From JBBQER01 sp052148155 (lineage in GTDB: Bacteria > Actinomycetota > Acidimicrobiia > IMCC26256 > PALSA-610): a stretch of DNA of 48,286 bases. Shown here piece after piece: positions 9,471-18,738 of this stretch. The stretch spans positions 1 to 48,286 of the forward strand of contig JBKQIY010000192.1 of assembly GCA_052148155.1 (NCBI GenBank). Direction: 5' to 3'. Under the pieces are notes generated by a model. That model saw only the letters and a list, made by a program, of their open reading frames with translations. It had not been told where the DNA came from and did not search any database. Within the stretch, counting starts at the first letter, position 1, and every line of letters begins with the position of its first letter. The translations under genes and the position numbers were made by a program.

Positions 9471-10757
9471 CTACCGGTCGGCTTTGGCGAAGTTGAGCAG
9501 GTCGATGGCACCAGTGCCGGTGGCTTTGATCCCGCGTGCTTTGATGCTCACGTCCCAACCTTCGGCACGGGCTCGGAGGGCACCGACGGTGCAGTTCTCC
9601 TTACCCAGCGTCGAGAAGGGATCGAACTTGTACAGACGCATCGCGTTCGCGTGCGACATCTTATTGATGTCTTCGTCGGAGCAGTTCGAGGCTTGCATCT
9701 GCTTCCAGAACGTTTCGGGCGACTGCGGCCAGCTCGAGTCCGAGTGCGGGTAGTCGCACTCCCAGCAGATCATGTCGATGTTCATCTTGTGGCGCATGTC
9801 GACCCCGACCGGGTCGTCGATCCAGCAGCAGATGATCTGCTCGTCCATGATCTTGCTCGGGGTGCGGTCGCCGCGGTCCATGCCCGTCCAGAAGCGGTGA
9901 CGGTCGTACGTGTAGTCGATACGCTCACGGAAGTACGGAATCCAGCCGATTCCACCCTCGCTGAGCGCGTACTTCAGCTTCGGAAACTTTGTCGGCACCG
10001 TCGACCACACGAAGTCGGCGGCGGCCTGCACGATGTTGATCGGCGAGAGGGTGATGAGCACGTCCATGGGCGCATCGTCGGCGGTGATGACCATCTTCGA
10101 CGATGATCCGATGTGCACGTTCACGACTGTCCCGAGTTCCTCGCACGTCGCGAAGAACTTGTCCCAATGGCCAGAATGGATGCTCGGATGACCAAGGTGC
10201 ACCGGGTTCTCTGAGAACGTGACCGCAAAGCAGCCCTTCTCGGCGACGCGTCGCACCTCGGCAGCCATCTTGTCGACGTCCCACATCATTGGGATCGCGA
10301 GTGGGATGAAGCGGCCGGGATAGGCACCGCACCAACTTTCGATGTGCCAGTCGTTGTAGGCACGTACCAGCTCGACGGCGAGCGGCTCGTCTTTGAGCGC
10401 GGCGCGCGCAAAAAGCTGACCACAGAACTGCGGGAACGAGGGGAAACACATCGAACCGAGCAGGCCGTTGGCGTTCATGTCCTTGACACGATCGTGAATG
10501 TCGTAACAACCCGTCCGCATGTCGTCGAACGACTGCGGATCCATCGCGTACTCCTCGGGAGGACGCCCAGCTACGGCATTGAGGCCGATGTTGGGCATCT
10601 CCGCGCCCATGAACTGCCAGACGTCGATACCGCTGTCCTTGCGGACGAGTTTCGGCGCGCGGTCGGCGTCCTTCGCCGACAGCCGGCCCTCGAAAAGGTC
10701 GGGTGGCTCCACCACGTGATCGTCGACACTGACGAGGATCATCTCTTCGAGCCGCAT
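9471..10757 (-). CDS. Amidohydrolase-2 family metal-dependent hydrolase (copy A)
   Basis: A 428-aa TIM-barrel hydrolase or decarboxylase of the ACMSD/amidohydrolase-2 group. Metal-ligand motifs are visible: VDDH (D12, D13, H14), a central HIGSS, and the C-terminal ECDYPHSDSSWP. The ATG at 10757 is preferred over the GTG just before it because GGAAGGGGA lies at proper distance. It follows the P450 gene on the same strand with a 60-bp gap that contains a palindromic element (10777-10792), so it probably has its own regulated promoter. It is clearly paralogous to the gene at 39226-40506, sharing GLNAVAGRP, GCYD, NDWHI, FSEGGIGW and ESDYPH-type motifs. Substrate unknown. Confidence 0.9.
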   Translation of the reverse strand: MRLEEMILVSVDDHVVEPPDLFEGRLSAKDADRAPKLVRKDSGIDVWQFMGAEMPNIGLNAVAGRPPEEYAMDPQSFDDMRTGCYDIHDRVKDMNANGLLGSMCFPSFPQFCGQLFARAALKDEPLAVELVRAYNDWHIESWCGAYPGRFIPLAIPMMWDVDKMAAEVRRVAEKGCFAVTFSENPVHLGHPSIHSGHWDKFFATCEELGTVVNVHIGSSSKMVITADDAPMDVLITLSPINIVQAAADFVWSTVPTKFPKLKYALSEGGIGWIPYFRERIDYTYDRHRFWTGMDRGDRTPSKIMDEQIICCWIDDPVGVDMRHKMNIDMICWECDYPHSDSSWPQSPETFWKQMQASNCSDEDINKMSHANAMRLYKFDPFSTLGKENCTVGALRARAEGWDVSIKARGIKATGTGAIDLLNFAKADR

Positions 10758-10776
10758 CACGTCCCCTTCCAGCTAT

Positions 10777-10792
10777 CTGACGTTGAGGTCAG
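10777..10792 (-). promoter_or_regulatory. Operator-like site CTGAC-N6-GTCAG (site 1)
   Basis: 16-bp inverted repeat with spacer GTTGAG, ending 19 nt before the amidohydrolase ATG at 10757. On the minus strand a possible -10 hexamer TACACT overlaps its upstream edge, the usual place for a repressor site. Two further exact copies of the 5+5 bp core lie at 12171 and 20539. Confidence 0.6.
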
Positions 10793-10817
10793 TGTACGTC
10801 CCGATCATTGTGCCGTC

Positions 10818-12152
10818 TCAGTCCCAGACGACCGGCAGGGCGTTCGGTGCGCGGAACACCGCACCGGTGATGAACGGCGCCTCGGCGTCGGGGTCGAGGC
10901 GCACGTTGGGCAGGCGATCCAACACCTGGGTCAGTGCGACACGCGTTTCCATCCGCGCCAGGTGCAGGCCCAGACACATATGCGGACCCCACGCGAACGC
11001 GATGTGCTGACGCGGCGTGCGGAAAATATCGAAATCCTCGGCGTTGTCCCAGTAGCGTTCATCGTGATTGGCGGAACCGAGGTTTACGGCCACCACCGAA
11101 CCGGCCGGGATCGGCATGCCTTCGATCTCGGTGTCGCGCGTCGCGGTACGCATGATGCCGAGCAGCGGAGGCTCCCAGCGGAGGCCTTCCTCGATCGCCT
11201 GTGTCAGCAGATTGCGATCGGCGCGCAGTGCGTCGAGCTGGTCGGGGTTGGTGAGCAATCCGTAGAGGAGGTTGCTCGACGAGCGATACGTCGTTTCGGC
11301 ACCGGCCGGTAACAGCAGACGTAAGAACGAGCAGATCTGTGCATCGTCGAGGCGTTCGCTGTCGAGCTCGGCTTGCACGAGCACCGAGATCACGTCGTCG
11401 AAAGGATGCTTGCGCCGCTCGGCGATGATCGCACTGAAGTAGTCGAACAGCGCATTCGACGCGCCGATCGCACGGTCGAACTCGAAGCCGGCGCTGATCA
11501 TCTCGACGGCCTGGCGGTGGAACGTCGGCAGGTCCTCGCGGGGCAGACCGAGCATCCGGGCGATGACGAGCACGGGGAACGGGAACGTCAAGCTGCGTAC
11601 GAGGTCGCCTCGCTTGGCGTCGACGATCTCGTCGAGCGACTCGTCGACGACGCCGCGCACGAGATCGCGTTCCCATGTCTCCATGGCCTTGCGGCTGAAT
11701 GCTTGCTGGACGAGCCCGCGATAGGTGTGATGTTCGGGCTCGTCCATCTCGAGGATCGAATGCCCGAACACCGGGCCCATGATGTCGGCGTAACCGGCCG
11801 AAGAGAACGTCTCGCCGTCCTTGAGTACCTGCTGCACCGCGTCGAAACCGTACGCGGCGAACACCGCGACTTCCTCTGCGAGGTCAAGGCTGAGGAGATC
11901 GACGTCGGCGTCCTCGGGCACCATCATCTCGCCGAAGTCTTCCCGTTTGATCGGATGATCGGCGCGTACGAGCGCAAACATCGGATAGGGGTTCTCGACG
12001 ACGCCGATCCCGGCGCTGCGATTGAATTCCTCGAACGGGTCGTAGTCGGGGTTGTCGGCGTGCTCGTTTCGCTGGCTCCGAGGGTCGAACAGCCCCCCGA
12101 GGGCGTCGACGAACGATTCGTCAGCAGGTTCGTTCGGCTCGACAGTCGACAC
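10818..12152 (-). CDS. Cytochrome P450 (copy 1)
   Basis: Haem-thiolate monooxygenase, 444 aa. Visible motifs: I-helix oxygen-binding PAGAETTYR, K-helix ExxR in EEGLRWEPP, and the haem loop FAWGPHMCLG with the ligand C393. The GTG at 12152 is chosen because GGAG lies 6 nt upstream; a TTG at 12164 is an alternative. It needs an external ferredoxin and reductase, and neither is in the window. It is divergent from doxX and upstream of amidohydrolase copy A on the same strand. The same P450 plus amidohydrolase-2 combination recurs at 36283-40506. Substrate cannot be assigned; the setting suggests hydroxylation of a hydrophobic carbon source. Confidence 0.93.
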   Translation of the reverse strand: MSTVEPNEPADESFVDALGGLFDPRSQRNEHADNPDYDPFEEFNRSAGIGVVENPYPMFALVRADHPIKREDFGEMMVPEDADVDLLSLDLAEEVAVFAAYGFDAVQQVLKDGETFSSAGYADIMGPVFGHSILEMDEPEHHTYRGLVQQAFSRKAMETWERDLVRGVVDESLDEIVDAKRGDLVRSLTFPFPVLVIARMLGLPREDLPTFHRQAVEMISAGFEFDRAIGASNALFDYFSAIIAERRKHPFDDVISVLVQAELDSERLDDAQICSFLRLLLPAGAETTYRSSSNLLYGLLTNPDQLDALRADRNLLTQAIEEGLRWEPPLLGIMRTATRDTEIEGMPIPAGSVVAVNLGSANHDERYWDNAEDFDIFRTPRQHIAFAWGPHMCLGLHLARMETRVALTQVLDRLPNVRLDPDAEAPFITGAVFRAPNALPVVWD

Positions 12153-12170
12153 GCTGGGCTCCAAGGTTCA

Positions 12171-12186
12171 CTGACACTGGTGTCAG
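12171..12186 (-). promoter_or_regulatory. Operator-like site CTGAC-N6-GTCAG (site 2)
   Basis: The best copy of the element: arms extend to CTGACAC and GTGTCAG around a 2-bp centre. It ends 18 nt before the GTG start of the P450. On the minus strand it is preceded by GTCATAC, nearly the same flank as at site 3 (GTCATAAC). It may also influence doxX, whose start is 88 bp away on the other strand. Confidence 0.65.
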
Positions 12187-12273
12187 GTATGACGCTACTA
12201 CTGGCATCAGGCGGGCATCGACGGCCGGCCGGTATCGTGCGCGCCGCCGAGAAGCCGCTGCGAGGAGCGTCGC

Positions 12274-12810
12274 ATGTCGTCTGTACACGTCAGCGCGGAT
12301 CAAGTGTGGTTCGGTCTGCTGGTTCTGCGAGTCTCGGTCGGCGTGACGATGGTGGCCCACGGCTACAACCACATCTACCGGGGCGGCAAGATCAAAGGCA
12401 CGGCCGGCTGGTTCGAGAGCCTGGGGATGAAGCCGGGAATCCTGCACGCGTGGCTGGCGAGCGTCACCGAGCTGGCCGCCGGTGCTGCTCTCGTGGTCGG
12501 GCTGCTCACACCGCTTGCCGCGGGCGCGATCGTCGGCACGCTCGGCGTCGCATTCGTGACCAATCACCGCAAGGCCGGGTTCTTCGTGTTCCGGCGGCCC
12601 ACCGAGGGCTGGGAGTATCTGATGAACCTCATCGCGGCCTGCGTCGCGATCGGATGTATCGGACCGGGCCGCTGGTCGCTCGACAATGCGATCAACTTCG
12701 AACTGCACGGCTGGGGGGGCCTGATCGCGGTGCTGGTCATCGGCGTCGGCGGTGGAGCAACGCTGCTGGCAGTGTTCTGGCGTCCGCCCGCGCCGTCAGC
12801 GCCGAGCTAG
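12274..12810 (+). CDS. DoxX family membrane protein
   Basis: 178 aa with four hydrophobic segments (about 10-30, 60-85, 88-105 and 150-175). The first carries the DoxX pattern LLVLRVSVGVTMVAHGYNHI and continues with GTAGWFESLGMKPG. DoxX proteins are integral membrane proteins linked to redox and detoxification complexes; individual roles are mostly undefined. The ATG at 12274 is preceded by GAGGAG. It is divergent from the P450 and shares its promoter region. Confidence 0.88.
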   Translation: MSSVHVSADQVWFGLLVLRVSVGVTMVAHGYNHIYRGGKIKGTAGWFESLGMKPGILHAWLASVTELAAGAALVVGLLTPLAAGAIVGTLGVAFVTNHRKAGFFVFRRPTEGWEYLMNLIAACVAIGCIGPGRWSLDNAINFELHGWGGLIAVLVIGVGGGATLLAVFWRPPAPSAPS

Positions 12811-13103
12811 CCATCGCGGCCGCCCGAACGCTGCGTCGCGAGATCTCGTTCCCGCGGTTGAGTCGATCCGGTCTCGTTCGTGTCCGACGACGCCCGTTCG
12901 CTGCTCGAGGCGCGACCCACCTGGGCCGGATACCCCGACCGGACCGCCAACGCGAACCTGCAGGACGGTTGAGACGGTCCGCGGAAGGGCGCTCGAGTGC
13001 GACCCACGCCGGACATCCGCCCGTTCGTCGCAACCTAAGGTCGCCGCCGACAGGTACTACTGCTCGTGCACTGGTCGGATCTGGCGAACGTGCGTGCGGG
13101 GGT

Positions 13104-13913
13104 CTACCGCAGCACGAGGTGGCGCAACTGCGTCCAGCCCCGCAGATTCCCAACCGATGGCTGCCCGGAACCTGCCGGTGTGGCTACGTGCTCAAGCGGC
13201 GACGCATGCGCCGGCTGCGCGTCGACGAACCGACGAAATAGACGAACATCGTCGTCGAGGTCACGTCGTCCGTCATGATTGAGATATGAGACCCGTCCAC
13301 AACGGGCAGCCGAAATCTGGCCAAGCATGTCGACGTCCGAGACCTCGGCCCGATCGACGTCGTCGATGAACGGAAGATGCCAGCTGCCCGGTTCGACACG
13401 TCGCGGAACCGACCCTGCTACCGCGTCGCGCATGGCCTCAGCCACGACGCGTATCTCCGGTTGCGCCAGCGGCGAACAACGCTGAAGCCAAAAGCCTTCC
13501 CAGTCAGTCGCGGTGACGATCACCGTATGCCACAGGAACGGCTCGAGCAGCCGATTGACCACCTGCTTGTGCACGCCGAGCGCAGCCAGTTGGCGTGCGG
13601 AATCGACCGCCGCATCACGCGCGGTGAGCCACGTGGCCTCGGCCGCCGCGCGCGCATCGTCGTCGAGCGGCGGACCGGCCTGCATCCCTGACTTCCGGCC
13701 ACCGAACTCGACGGGCAGCGCCGGGTCGACCAACACGCGCTCGATCTGACGTGCCACCGGAATCGCCCGACTCGAGGCACTGTTCCGAGAAAAGACGCGA
13801 TGCGTGTTCAACTCCGCGAGCACAAACCGGTGCATCGTTGCTTCGACCGTCGTCACCCGGGAACCGTCCGCGCTGACCGAGTCGGCGACCACTCGAGCTG
13901 AAGGACCACCCAT
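13104..13913 (-). CDS. thyX: ThyX-type flavin-dependent thymidylate synthase
   Basis: FAD-dependent methylation of dUMP with methylene-THF and NAD(P)H. The 269-aa product contains HRVFSRNSASSRAIP near 38-52, a variant of the ThyX RHR-X7-S signature in which the first Arg is replaced by Thr, plus FLWHTVIVTATDWEGFWLQR and the C-terminal ASPLEHVATP that closes the active site. The divergent signature suggests a subfamily member, so activity is probable rather than certain. It stands alone, divergent from the GNAT at 14166 with 252 bp between. The 293 bp before its 3' end (12811-13103) show no convincing gene. Confidence 0.83.
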   Translation of the reverse strand: MGGPSARVVADSVSADGSRVTTVEATMHRFVLAELNTHRVFSRNSASSRAIPVARQIERVLVDPALPVEFGGRKSGMQAGPPLDDDARAAAEATWLTARDAAVDSARQLAALGVHKQVVNRLLEPFLWHTVIVTATDWEGFWLQRCSPLAQPEIRVVAEAMRDAVAGSVPRRVEPGSWHLPFIDDVDRAEVSDVDMLGQISAARCGRVSYLNHDGRRDLDDDVRLFRRFVDAQPAHASPLEHVATPAGSGQPSVGNLRGWTQLRHLVLR

Positions 13914-14165
13914 CCCGAGATTTTGTACGCGTCCGGCACCGCGCGTCGCGGATCCCCTTCGACGAGGGCAATCGCGCCGAGCACGGGCAGATCAGGCCGA
14001 CGCCCACCGTCAGGTCCCCGGATGTCGTCGCGAAGCGGTCGCCAGGCGCAAGACGCAGGCAGGCCGAAAGGCGCCGCCCTTCGGATGCCTCTCGCGTCCC
14101 CGCGGCCCAGGAGAGGGACGAAAATCTCGGCGCACCCGCCGAAGATGCGCAACCATATCCGGCGC

Positions 14166-14696
14166 ATGAAGCTGCGAGCCGCCATCCCGAGTGACGTCGA
14201 GGCCATCGCCGCGCTGCACGCACACAGCTGGCGTCACAATTATCGCGGTGCCTACCTCGACTCGTACCTCGACGGTGACGTCGTTGCCGACCGCTTGGCC
14301 GTGTGGACCGACCGGGTCGCGCATCCCGAACCGACTGACTGCACGATCGTCGCCGAACGAAACGGCGAACTGCTCGGCTTCGCCCACACCAAATTCGACA
14401 ACGACGCGGTCTGGGGTGCGCTGCTCGACAACCTGCACGTCGTTCACGACCACAAGGCCCTCGGTATCGGCACCTGCTTGATCTCCGAAACCGCACGCGC
14501 CGTCCTCGCACGCCCTGCGCCGACCGGTCTGTACCTGTGGGTGCTCGAACAGAACACGGCCGCGCAGGCGTTCTACACCGCTCGCGGTGGTCGCGAAGTC
14601 GGGCGCGAACGGCGCGGGCCGTTCCCCGGCGGAGGTACCGCGTTCGGGCTCAGGATGGCATGGCCCGACCCGACGATGCTTCTTCGACCGGCGTAA
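14166..14696 (+). CDS. GNAT family N-acetyltransferase
   Basis: 176 aa, a single GNAT domain: MKLRAAIPSDVEAIAALH start, beta strands with GELLGFAHT, the acetyl-CoA pyrophosphate region (LHVVHDHKALGIGTCLI, a Q/RxxGxG/A variant), and the late LWVLEQNTAAQAFYTARGG motif. The acceptor is unknown; RimI-like and small-molecule acetylases share this layout. The ATG at 14166 is used. Its last 47 bp overlap the convergent thioesterase. Confidence 0.85.
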   Translation: MKLRAAIPSDVEAIAALHAHSWRHNYRGAYLDSYLDGDVVADRLAVWTDRVAHPEPTDCTIVAERNGELLGFAHTKFDNDAVWGALLDNLHVVHDHKALGIGTCLISETARAVLARPAPTGLYLWVLEQNTAAQAFYTARGGREVGRERRGPFPGGGTAFGLRMAWPDPTMLLRPA

Positions 14697-15519
14697 GTCG
14701 CATCTCCTGCGCGACGGAGACAACGACATGTCCTGCGATATCGCGCATCACGCCGCGCAAAAGACCGCGCCCGCCCGCGTTGACGAGTGAATGCACGTCG
14801 TAGAACAGCCAGTCGTCGGCGCGGGCCGCGCGGTGGAACCAGGCCGCATGATCGACGCTGACCATGCCGGTGGTATCTCCTTCGAGGTGCAACGGCCGAC
14901 CGCCGATGCCAGTCCAGTCGGTCGCGAAACCGAGCAGCGACGTATGTAGGTGCGGGTCGTCGGGGAGCACCGCGGGGACGCGCAGCCACATCCGATGCGT
15001 CGATTCGCGGGTGCCGTCGGCAGCAGGCGGCGTCGGGCCGACCGAGGCGGCGACCCAGGGCCCTGGCCCCGGTTCGACGACCAGTTCGCTCGGCGCGGGT
15101 GTCTCGCGGCGGCCGGGAAGGTCGTAGACGTACCCATCGGTGTCGGTGGTGAAGGAACACGACATGTCGAGCGTCGGCTTCCCGTTTTGGCTCGCTGCGA
15201 CATGGCGCGTCTCGAACGTGCGGCCGGCGCGAATCGGTTGGACCTCGTAGTCGATCACGTTCGCCGCCAATACCGGACGCAAAAAGTAGGCGTGCAACGA
15301 ATGCAGCCGCCGACCGTCGGGTGCGGTACGCGTCGCGGCCATGATGGCTTGAGCGATGACGAATCCGCCGAACAGAAAGTCGCCGAACCAATCCGGAGCG
15401 TCGCCGGCCCATGCGGTGTCGCCGGAGCCAATCTTGCGGACGGCAAAGAATTTGAGGGTCTCGGCCAGTGCGGCAGTCACATCCGACGGCACGTCGCTCT
15501 CGCAATTCGGTTCACCCAT
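14650..15519 (-). CDS. TesB-type acyl-CoA thioesterase
   Basis: 289 aa with the double hot-dog layout of acyl-CoA thioesterase II. The N-terminal half contains FGGFVIAQAIMAATRTAP, LHSLHAYFLRP and ETRHVAASQNGKP; the second half has SVDHAAWFHRAARADDWLFYD and GGRGLLRG. It would hydrolyse acyl-CoA to free acid plus CoA and recycle CoA in a window full of acyl-CoA enzymes. The ATG at 15519 begins just before the conserved N-terminus, though the ribosome-binding site is weak. The LLM oxidoreductase lies upstream on the same strand, 113 nt away, so co-transcription is possible. Confidence 0.88.
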   Translation of the reverse strand: MGEPNCESDVPSDVTAALAETLKFFAVRKIGSGDTAWAGDAPDWFGDFLFGGFVIAQAIMAATRTAPDGRRLHSLHAYFLRPVLAANVIDYEVQPIRAGRTFETRHVAASQNGKPTLDMSCSFTTDTDGYVYDLPGRRETPAPSELVVEPGPGPWVAASVGPTPPAADGTRESTHRMWLRVPAVLPDDPHLHTSLLGFATDWTGIGGRPLHLEGDTTGMVSVDHAAWFHRAARADDWLFYDVHSLVNAGGRGLLRGVMRDIAGHVVVSVAQEMRLTPVEEASSGRAMPS

Positions 15520-15632
15520 CGACCCAGCCTCGCACCAACCGCGATGACAGGCGAACCACGCTCGAACGTGTCGAGGCCGACATCGAATCGGGCCCACCGC
15601 GCGAAGACGAGAGTCGAGTCGAGCGGAAAGTC

Positions 15633-16577
15633 TCAGGTTGTTGTCGTGTCGGGAGGCTCGCGCGTTCGGATCTTTTCGATCACTGGCGCGAACTCGTCGA
15701 TGCTTCGGACGCTGAAGTAGGAGATCCCCCAACGCTGTCGGCAGGCCCACAAGTGGTCGGCGATCTCATCATGTGTGCCGATGGCGAGAAAGGGACAGCG
15801 GAGCGCATCGTCGGCGGTGAGTCCAGAAATGTTTTTGGCGATCTGGTCGGTTACCGCGGCGCGATCATCGGTCACGACCGTGGCCTGAATCAACGCGTTG
15901 AGCTCCACCGGCGACGTTCGATCCGCGGCCGCGTCACGAATGTGCGCGACCGTGCGATCGATACGGTCGGCTTCCCAGCGCGCTTCGTGCCGTTGGCCGT
16001 CCTCGAGGGTGCGTCCGAGCATGGTCAAGCCGATCGTGTCGGCGTGCGCGGCCGCGTGCGTCAACGCCGCTCGGCCGTTGACGCCCACGAGGATCGGGAG
16101 GCGCGTCTGGAGCGACCTCATCGTGCGCGCTCCTTCCAACTGGTAGTAGCGGCCGGCACGGGTCACCGCCTCTCCGTCGAGCAGCGCACGCACGATCTCG
16201 ACCGACTCCGCCAACCGTGCTTTTCGCACCGCGGGAGGATCGAAGGGGACGCCGATCGCTTGGTATTCGGTGAACGCGTGACCGGCGCCCATTCCGAGCT
16301 CGACCCGTCCGCCGCTGAGATGGTCGACTGCGGCGACCTCGCGGGCCAGGCCCACCGGCTGGTAAAAGTCGTTGTTCAGCACGAGCGAACCGACGCGGAT
16401 GTGTGTCGTCGCGGCGGCCATCGCCTGCAGTAGTGCGAACGGAGCCCAACTACTTCCGACATGATCCGACACGTGGACGATGTCGAAGCCGGCGGCTTCG
16501 GCTCGCTGCACCTCGGCCCGTAACGCGTCCACGCTCCGGGTGGCCGTGACTTGAAAGCCGAACCGAAATGCCGTCAC
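15633..16577 (-). CDS. LLM-class flavin/F420-dependent oxidoreductase
   Basis: 314 aa luciferase-like TIM barrel. The N-terminal FRFGFQVTATRSVDALR, then AEAAGFDIVHVSDHV, THIRVGSLVLNNDFYQP, the diagnostic LSGGRVELGMGAGH, and the later LPILVGVNGRAALTHAAAHAD place it in the LLM family, close to the F420-dependent MSMEG_2516 type. The GTG at 16577 is taken because family members begin close to FRFG; frames upstream stay open but look non-coding. The cofactor (F420 or FMN) cannot be decided by eye. Role likely redox chemistry on a lipid or xenobiotic. Confidence 0.88.
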   Translation of the reverse strand: MTAFRFGFQVTATRSVDALRAEVQRAEAAGFDIVHVSDHVGSSWAPFALLQAMAAATTHIRVGSLVLNNDFYQPVGLAREVAAVDHLSGGRVELGMGAGHAFTEYQAIGVPFDPPAVRKARLAESVEIVRALLDGEAVTRAGRYYQLEGARTMRSLQTRLPILVGVNGRAALTHAAAHADTIGLTMLGRTLEDGQRHEARWEADRIDRTVAHIRDAAADRTSPVELNALIQATVVTDDRAAVTDQIAKNISGLTADDALRCPFLAIGTHDEIADHLWACRQRWGISYFSVRSIDEFAPVIEKIRTREPPDTTTT

Positions 16578-17202
16578 GACGCGCAGCGTAGATGCGAAAC
16601 CGCGAGAGGTCCGTCGGCGCTCGACCACGGTGAGACCGGGCGGCACTTCGACCCAGCATGGCGCTTCCGTCTCGGACATGGTGTGCGCGGCCTGCCCCGG
16701 GATTCGTTCGCGAGACGACATCGAACGGGTCGGCGCAGTCCAGCCGGCCCAGCAGGTGCTGATCGGGTGTCGATCTCGGCTTCGCGCTTCGGTGACGGTT
16801 CGTCCTGTACTGCGACGTGGTTCGCGGACGCGGATGTCATGCGAACCCGACTACCCCGGGGGTGCATGGAGGCGCGGCGCATTGGATCACCGTGTCGTCG
16901 GCGTTCCACGACAACTCGGAGTTGTCGAACCAGAACCGGCGGTCGTGACCGACACCGCCATCCAGTTCGCGGCCGGGTTGAACCTTCCGGACGATCTGGA
17001 AGCGGCCCTCCTGCGGGTACGTCGATGTCGGGACCGAACACGTCCGGCTCGCCTTGTTCGGCGACGCCGAAGCCCCCGCGGTGACGATCCGGCGCGACGG
17101 GGCCGCGAACGGCGACCACCTTCGCGGAACAAGTCGTTGAGAAGCTCTCCAGCTCCGCCAAGCCCCGAGCGTTGACGGAACGACTCGGGTTACGGTCGGC
17201 AC
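16578..17202. other. 625-bp stretch without a convincing gene
   Basis: Divergent space between the LLM oxidoreductase and the sulfatase. Several short open frames exist on both strands, but none has a ribosome-binding site plus family-like motifs. One plus-strand frame, broken by two TGA codons (16946 and 16979), reads protein-like on both sides (for example HWITVSSAFHDNSE and CGYVDVGTEHVRLALFG). That could be a decayed gene or chance in GC-rich DNA. Promoters for both flanking genes should lie here. Confidence 0.4.
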
Positions 17203-18738
17203 GTGCATGCTCCTCGTGATGTGGTACTGGTGTTGCTCGACAGTCTCAACCGTCACCTCCTCGGCTGCTACGGCGGCACCGAGTTCGACACGCCGAATCT
17301 CGATCGGCTCGCGGCGCGTTCGGTGCGGTTCACCAATCACCACGCCGGCTCACTGCCGTGCATGCCGGCTCGTCACGACATGTTGGTGGGCGCACTCGAC
17401 TTCCCGTGGAGACCGTGGGGCTCGATCGAGGTGTGGGAAGCCGCGATCACCAGGCTGCTGCGTCGAGACGCCGGCATCTCCACGATGCTCGTCACAGATC
17501 ATCCGCATCTGTTCGAGGCCGGCGGCGAGAACTATCACGGCGACTTCGGCGGGTGGGAGTACCGCCGCGGCCACGAAGACGATCCGTGGCGCACGCGCGC
17601 CGATCCGTCGTGGGTCGGCGCGCCCGCCTTACCCGCGCAGCGTGCGCCGATCCACCGTAACTACGACGCCAGCCGCACCTGGTTCCGGGACGAGACCGAC
17701 TTTCCGGGGCCGCAAACGATGACGGCCGCCGCGCGGTGGCTCGACCAAGAACTCGGCGCCGTTCGTCGTGCCGAGGAGCGATCCCTGCTCGTCGTCGACG
17801 AGTTCGATCCGCACGAACCGTTCGACACTCCCGAACCGTGGGCAAGCCGTTACGACCCAGACTGGAACGGTGCGCGCCTGATCTGGCCGCCCTACGCGCG
17901 CACCGGCGCCGAATCCGGCTTGACCGAACGCGAGGGCCGTCATTTGCGCGCGCAGTACGGAGCAAAGCTTTCGATGATCGATCACTGGTTCGGTCGGATC
18001 CTTGATGTCATCGACCGTCACGACGCGTGGGACAGCACCGCGTTGATCGTCTGCACTGATCACGGTCATTATCTCGGTGAGCACGGCGGCATCTGGGGAA
18101 AACCGCAGGTGCCGGTGCATTCGGAGCTCGGGCACATCCCACTGATGATCTCCTGGCCCGGTGTCGCACCGCGCGCATGTGACGCGCTCACGACCACGGT
18201 CGATGTGCATGCGACAGTGTGTGACGCGTTCGGGGTCGCGGCGTCGCACCGAACGCATGGCCACTCGTTGGTTCCCCTGCTCGACGGTACGGCCACCAGC
18301 GTGCGCGAATGGGCGTTGTGCGGAGTGTGGGGACGGGAGGTGCATGTGATCGACGCCACCCGCACGTTCGCGAAGGCTCCCGTCGCGACGAACCGTCCCC
18401 TGTCGATGTTCTCCAATCGGTGGTCGACGATGCCGATCCGTGCCATTCCCGATTGGGGGTTCCCCAGCCCCGACCATCGTGCACGCCTCGACCGGTACCC
18501 GGGCAGCGACGTGCCGGTGATCCGTCAGCCGTTCGACCCGAGCGACGACCTTCCCTACTGGGCCTTGGGCGCGTTCAGCGGCGATCTGCTCTACCACCAC
18601 CGCGAAGCCGACGCGACCGGCGAGGTGCGCGGCGCGGCCACCGACGAGGGAGCAGTCGAGATGACCGAACTCCTCGTCGAGGCGCTGCGCGCCATCGAAG
18701 CGCCGGCCGAGCAACTCGCACGGCTCGGCCTGACCTAG
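17203..18738 (+). CDS. Sulfatase (alkaline phosphatase superfamily)
   Basis: 511 aa type I sulfatase. VVLVLLDSLNRHLLGCYGG carries the N-terminal metal Asp, CMPAR places C53 in the C-X-P-A-R variant of the formylglycine consensus, and TDHGHYLGEHGGIWGK supplies the second metal Asp/His pair and the active-site Lys. It would hydrolyse a sulfate ester after conversion of C53 to formylglycine by FGE, which is not in this window. No signal peptide is evident, so it is probably cytoplasmic. GTG start at 17203. It overlaps the convergent fused ETF by 4 bp. Phosphonate or phosphodiester hydrolase activity is an alternative in this superfamily. Confidence 0.88.
   Translation: MHAPRDVVLVLLDSLNRHLLGCYGGTEFDTPNLDRLAARSVRFTNHHAGSLPCMPARHDMLVGALDFPWRPWGSIEVWEAAITRLLRRDAGISTMLVTDHPHLFEAGGENYHGDFGGWEYRRGHEDDPWRTRADPSWVGAPALPAQRAPIHRNYDASRTWFRDETDFPGPQTMTAAARWLDQELGAVRRAEERSLLVVDEFDPHEPFDTPEPWASRYDPDWNGARLIWPPYARTGAESGLTEREGRHLRAQYGAKLSMIDHWFGRILDVIDRHDAWDSTALIVCTDHGHYLGEHGGIWGKPQVPVHSELGHIPLMISWPGVAPRACDALTTTVDVHATVCDAFGVAASHRTHGHSLVPLLDGTATSVREWALCGVWGREVHVIDATRTFAKAPVATNRPLSMFSNRWSTMPIRAIPDWGFPSPDHRARLDRYPGSDVPVIRQPFDPSDDLPYWALGAFSGDLLYHHREADATGEVRGAATDEGAVEMTELLVEALRAIEAPAEQLARLGLT

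Noticed and set aside
12880..12972. 30-codon GTG frame with protein-like composition between doxX and thyX
   Set aside because: No ribosome-binding site, no family match, and too short to separate from chance.
11373..13241. A 622-codon plus-strand frame
   Set aside because: It runs antisense to the P450 and out of frame through doxX, with no recognisable motif; both overlapped genes have clear signatures.
16574..17161. 195-codon minus-strand frame in the LLM-sulfatase gap
   Set aside because: Arg/Pro-rich composition, no domain, and no ribosome-binding site.
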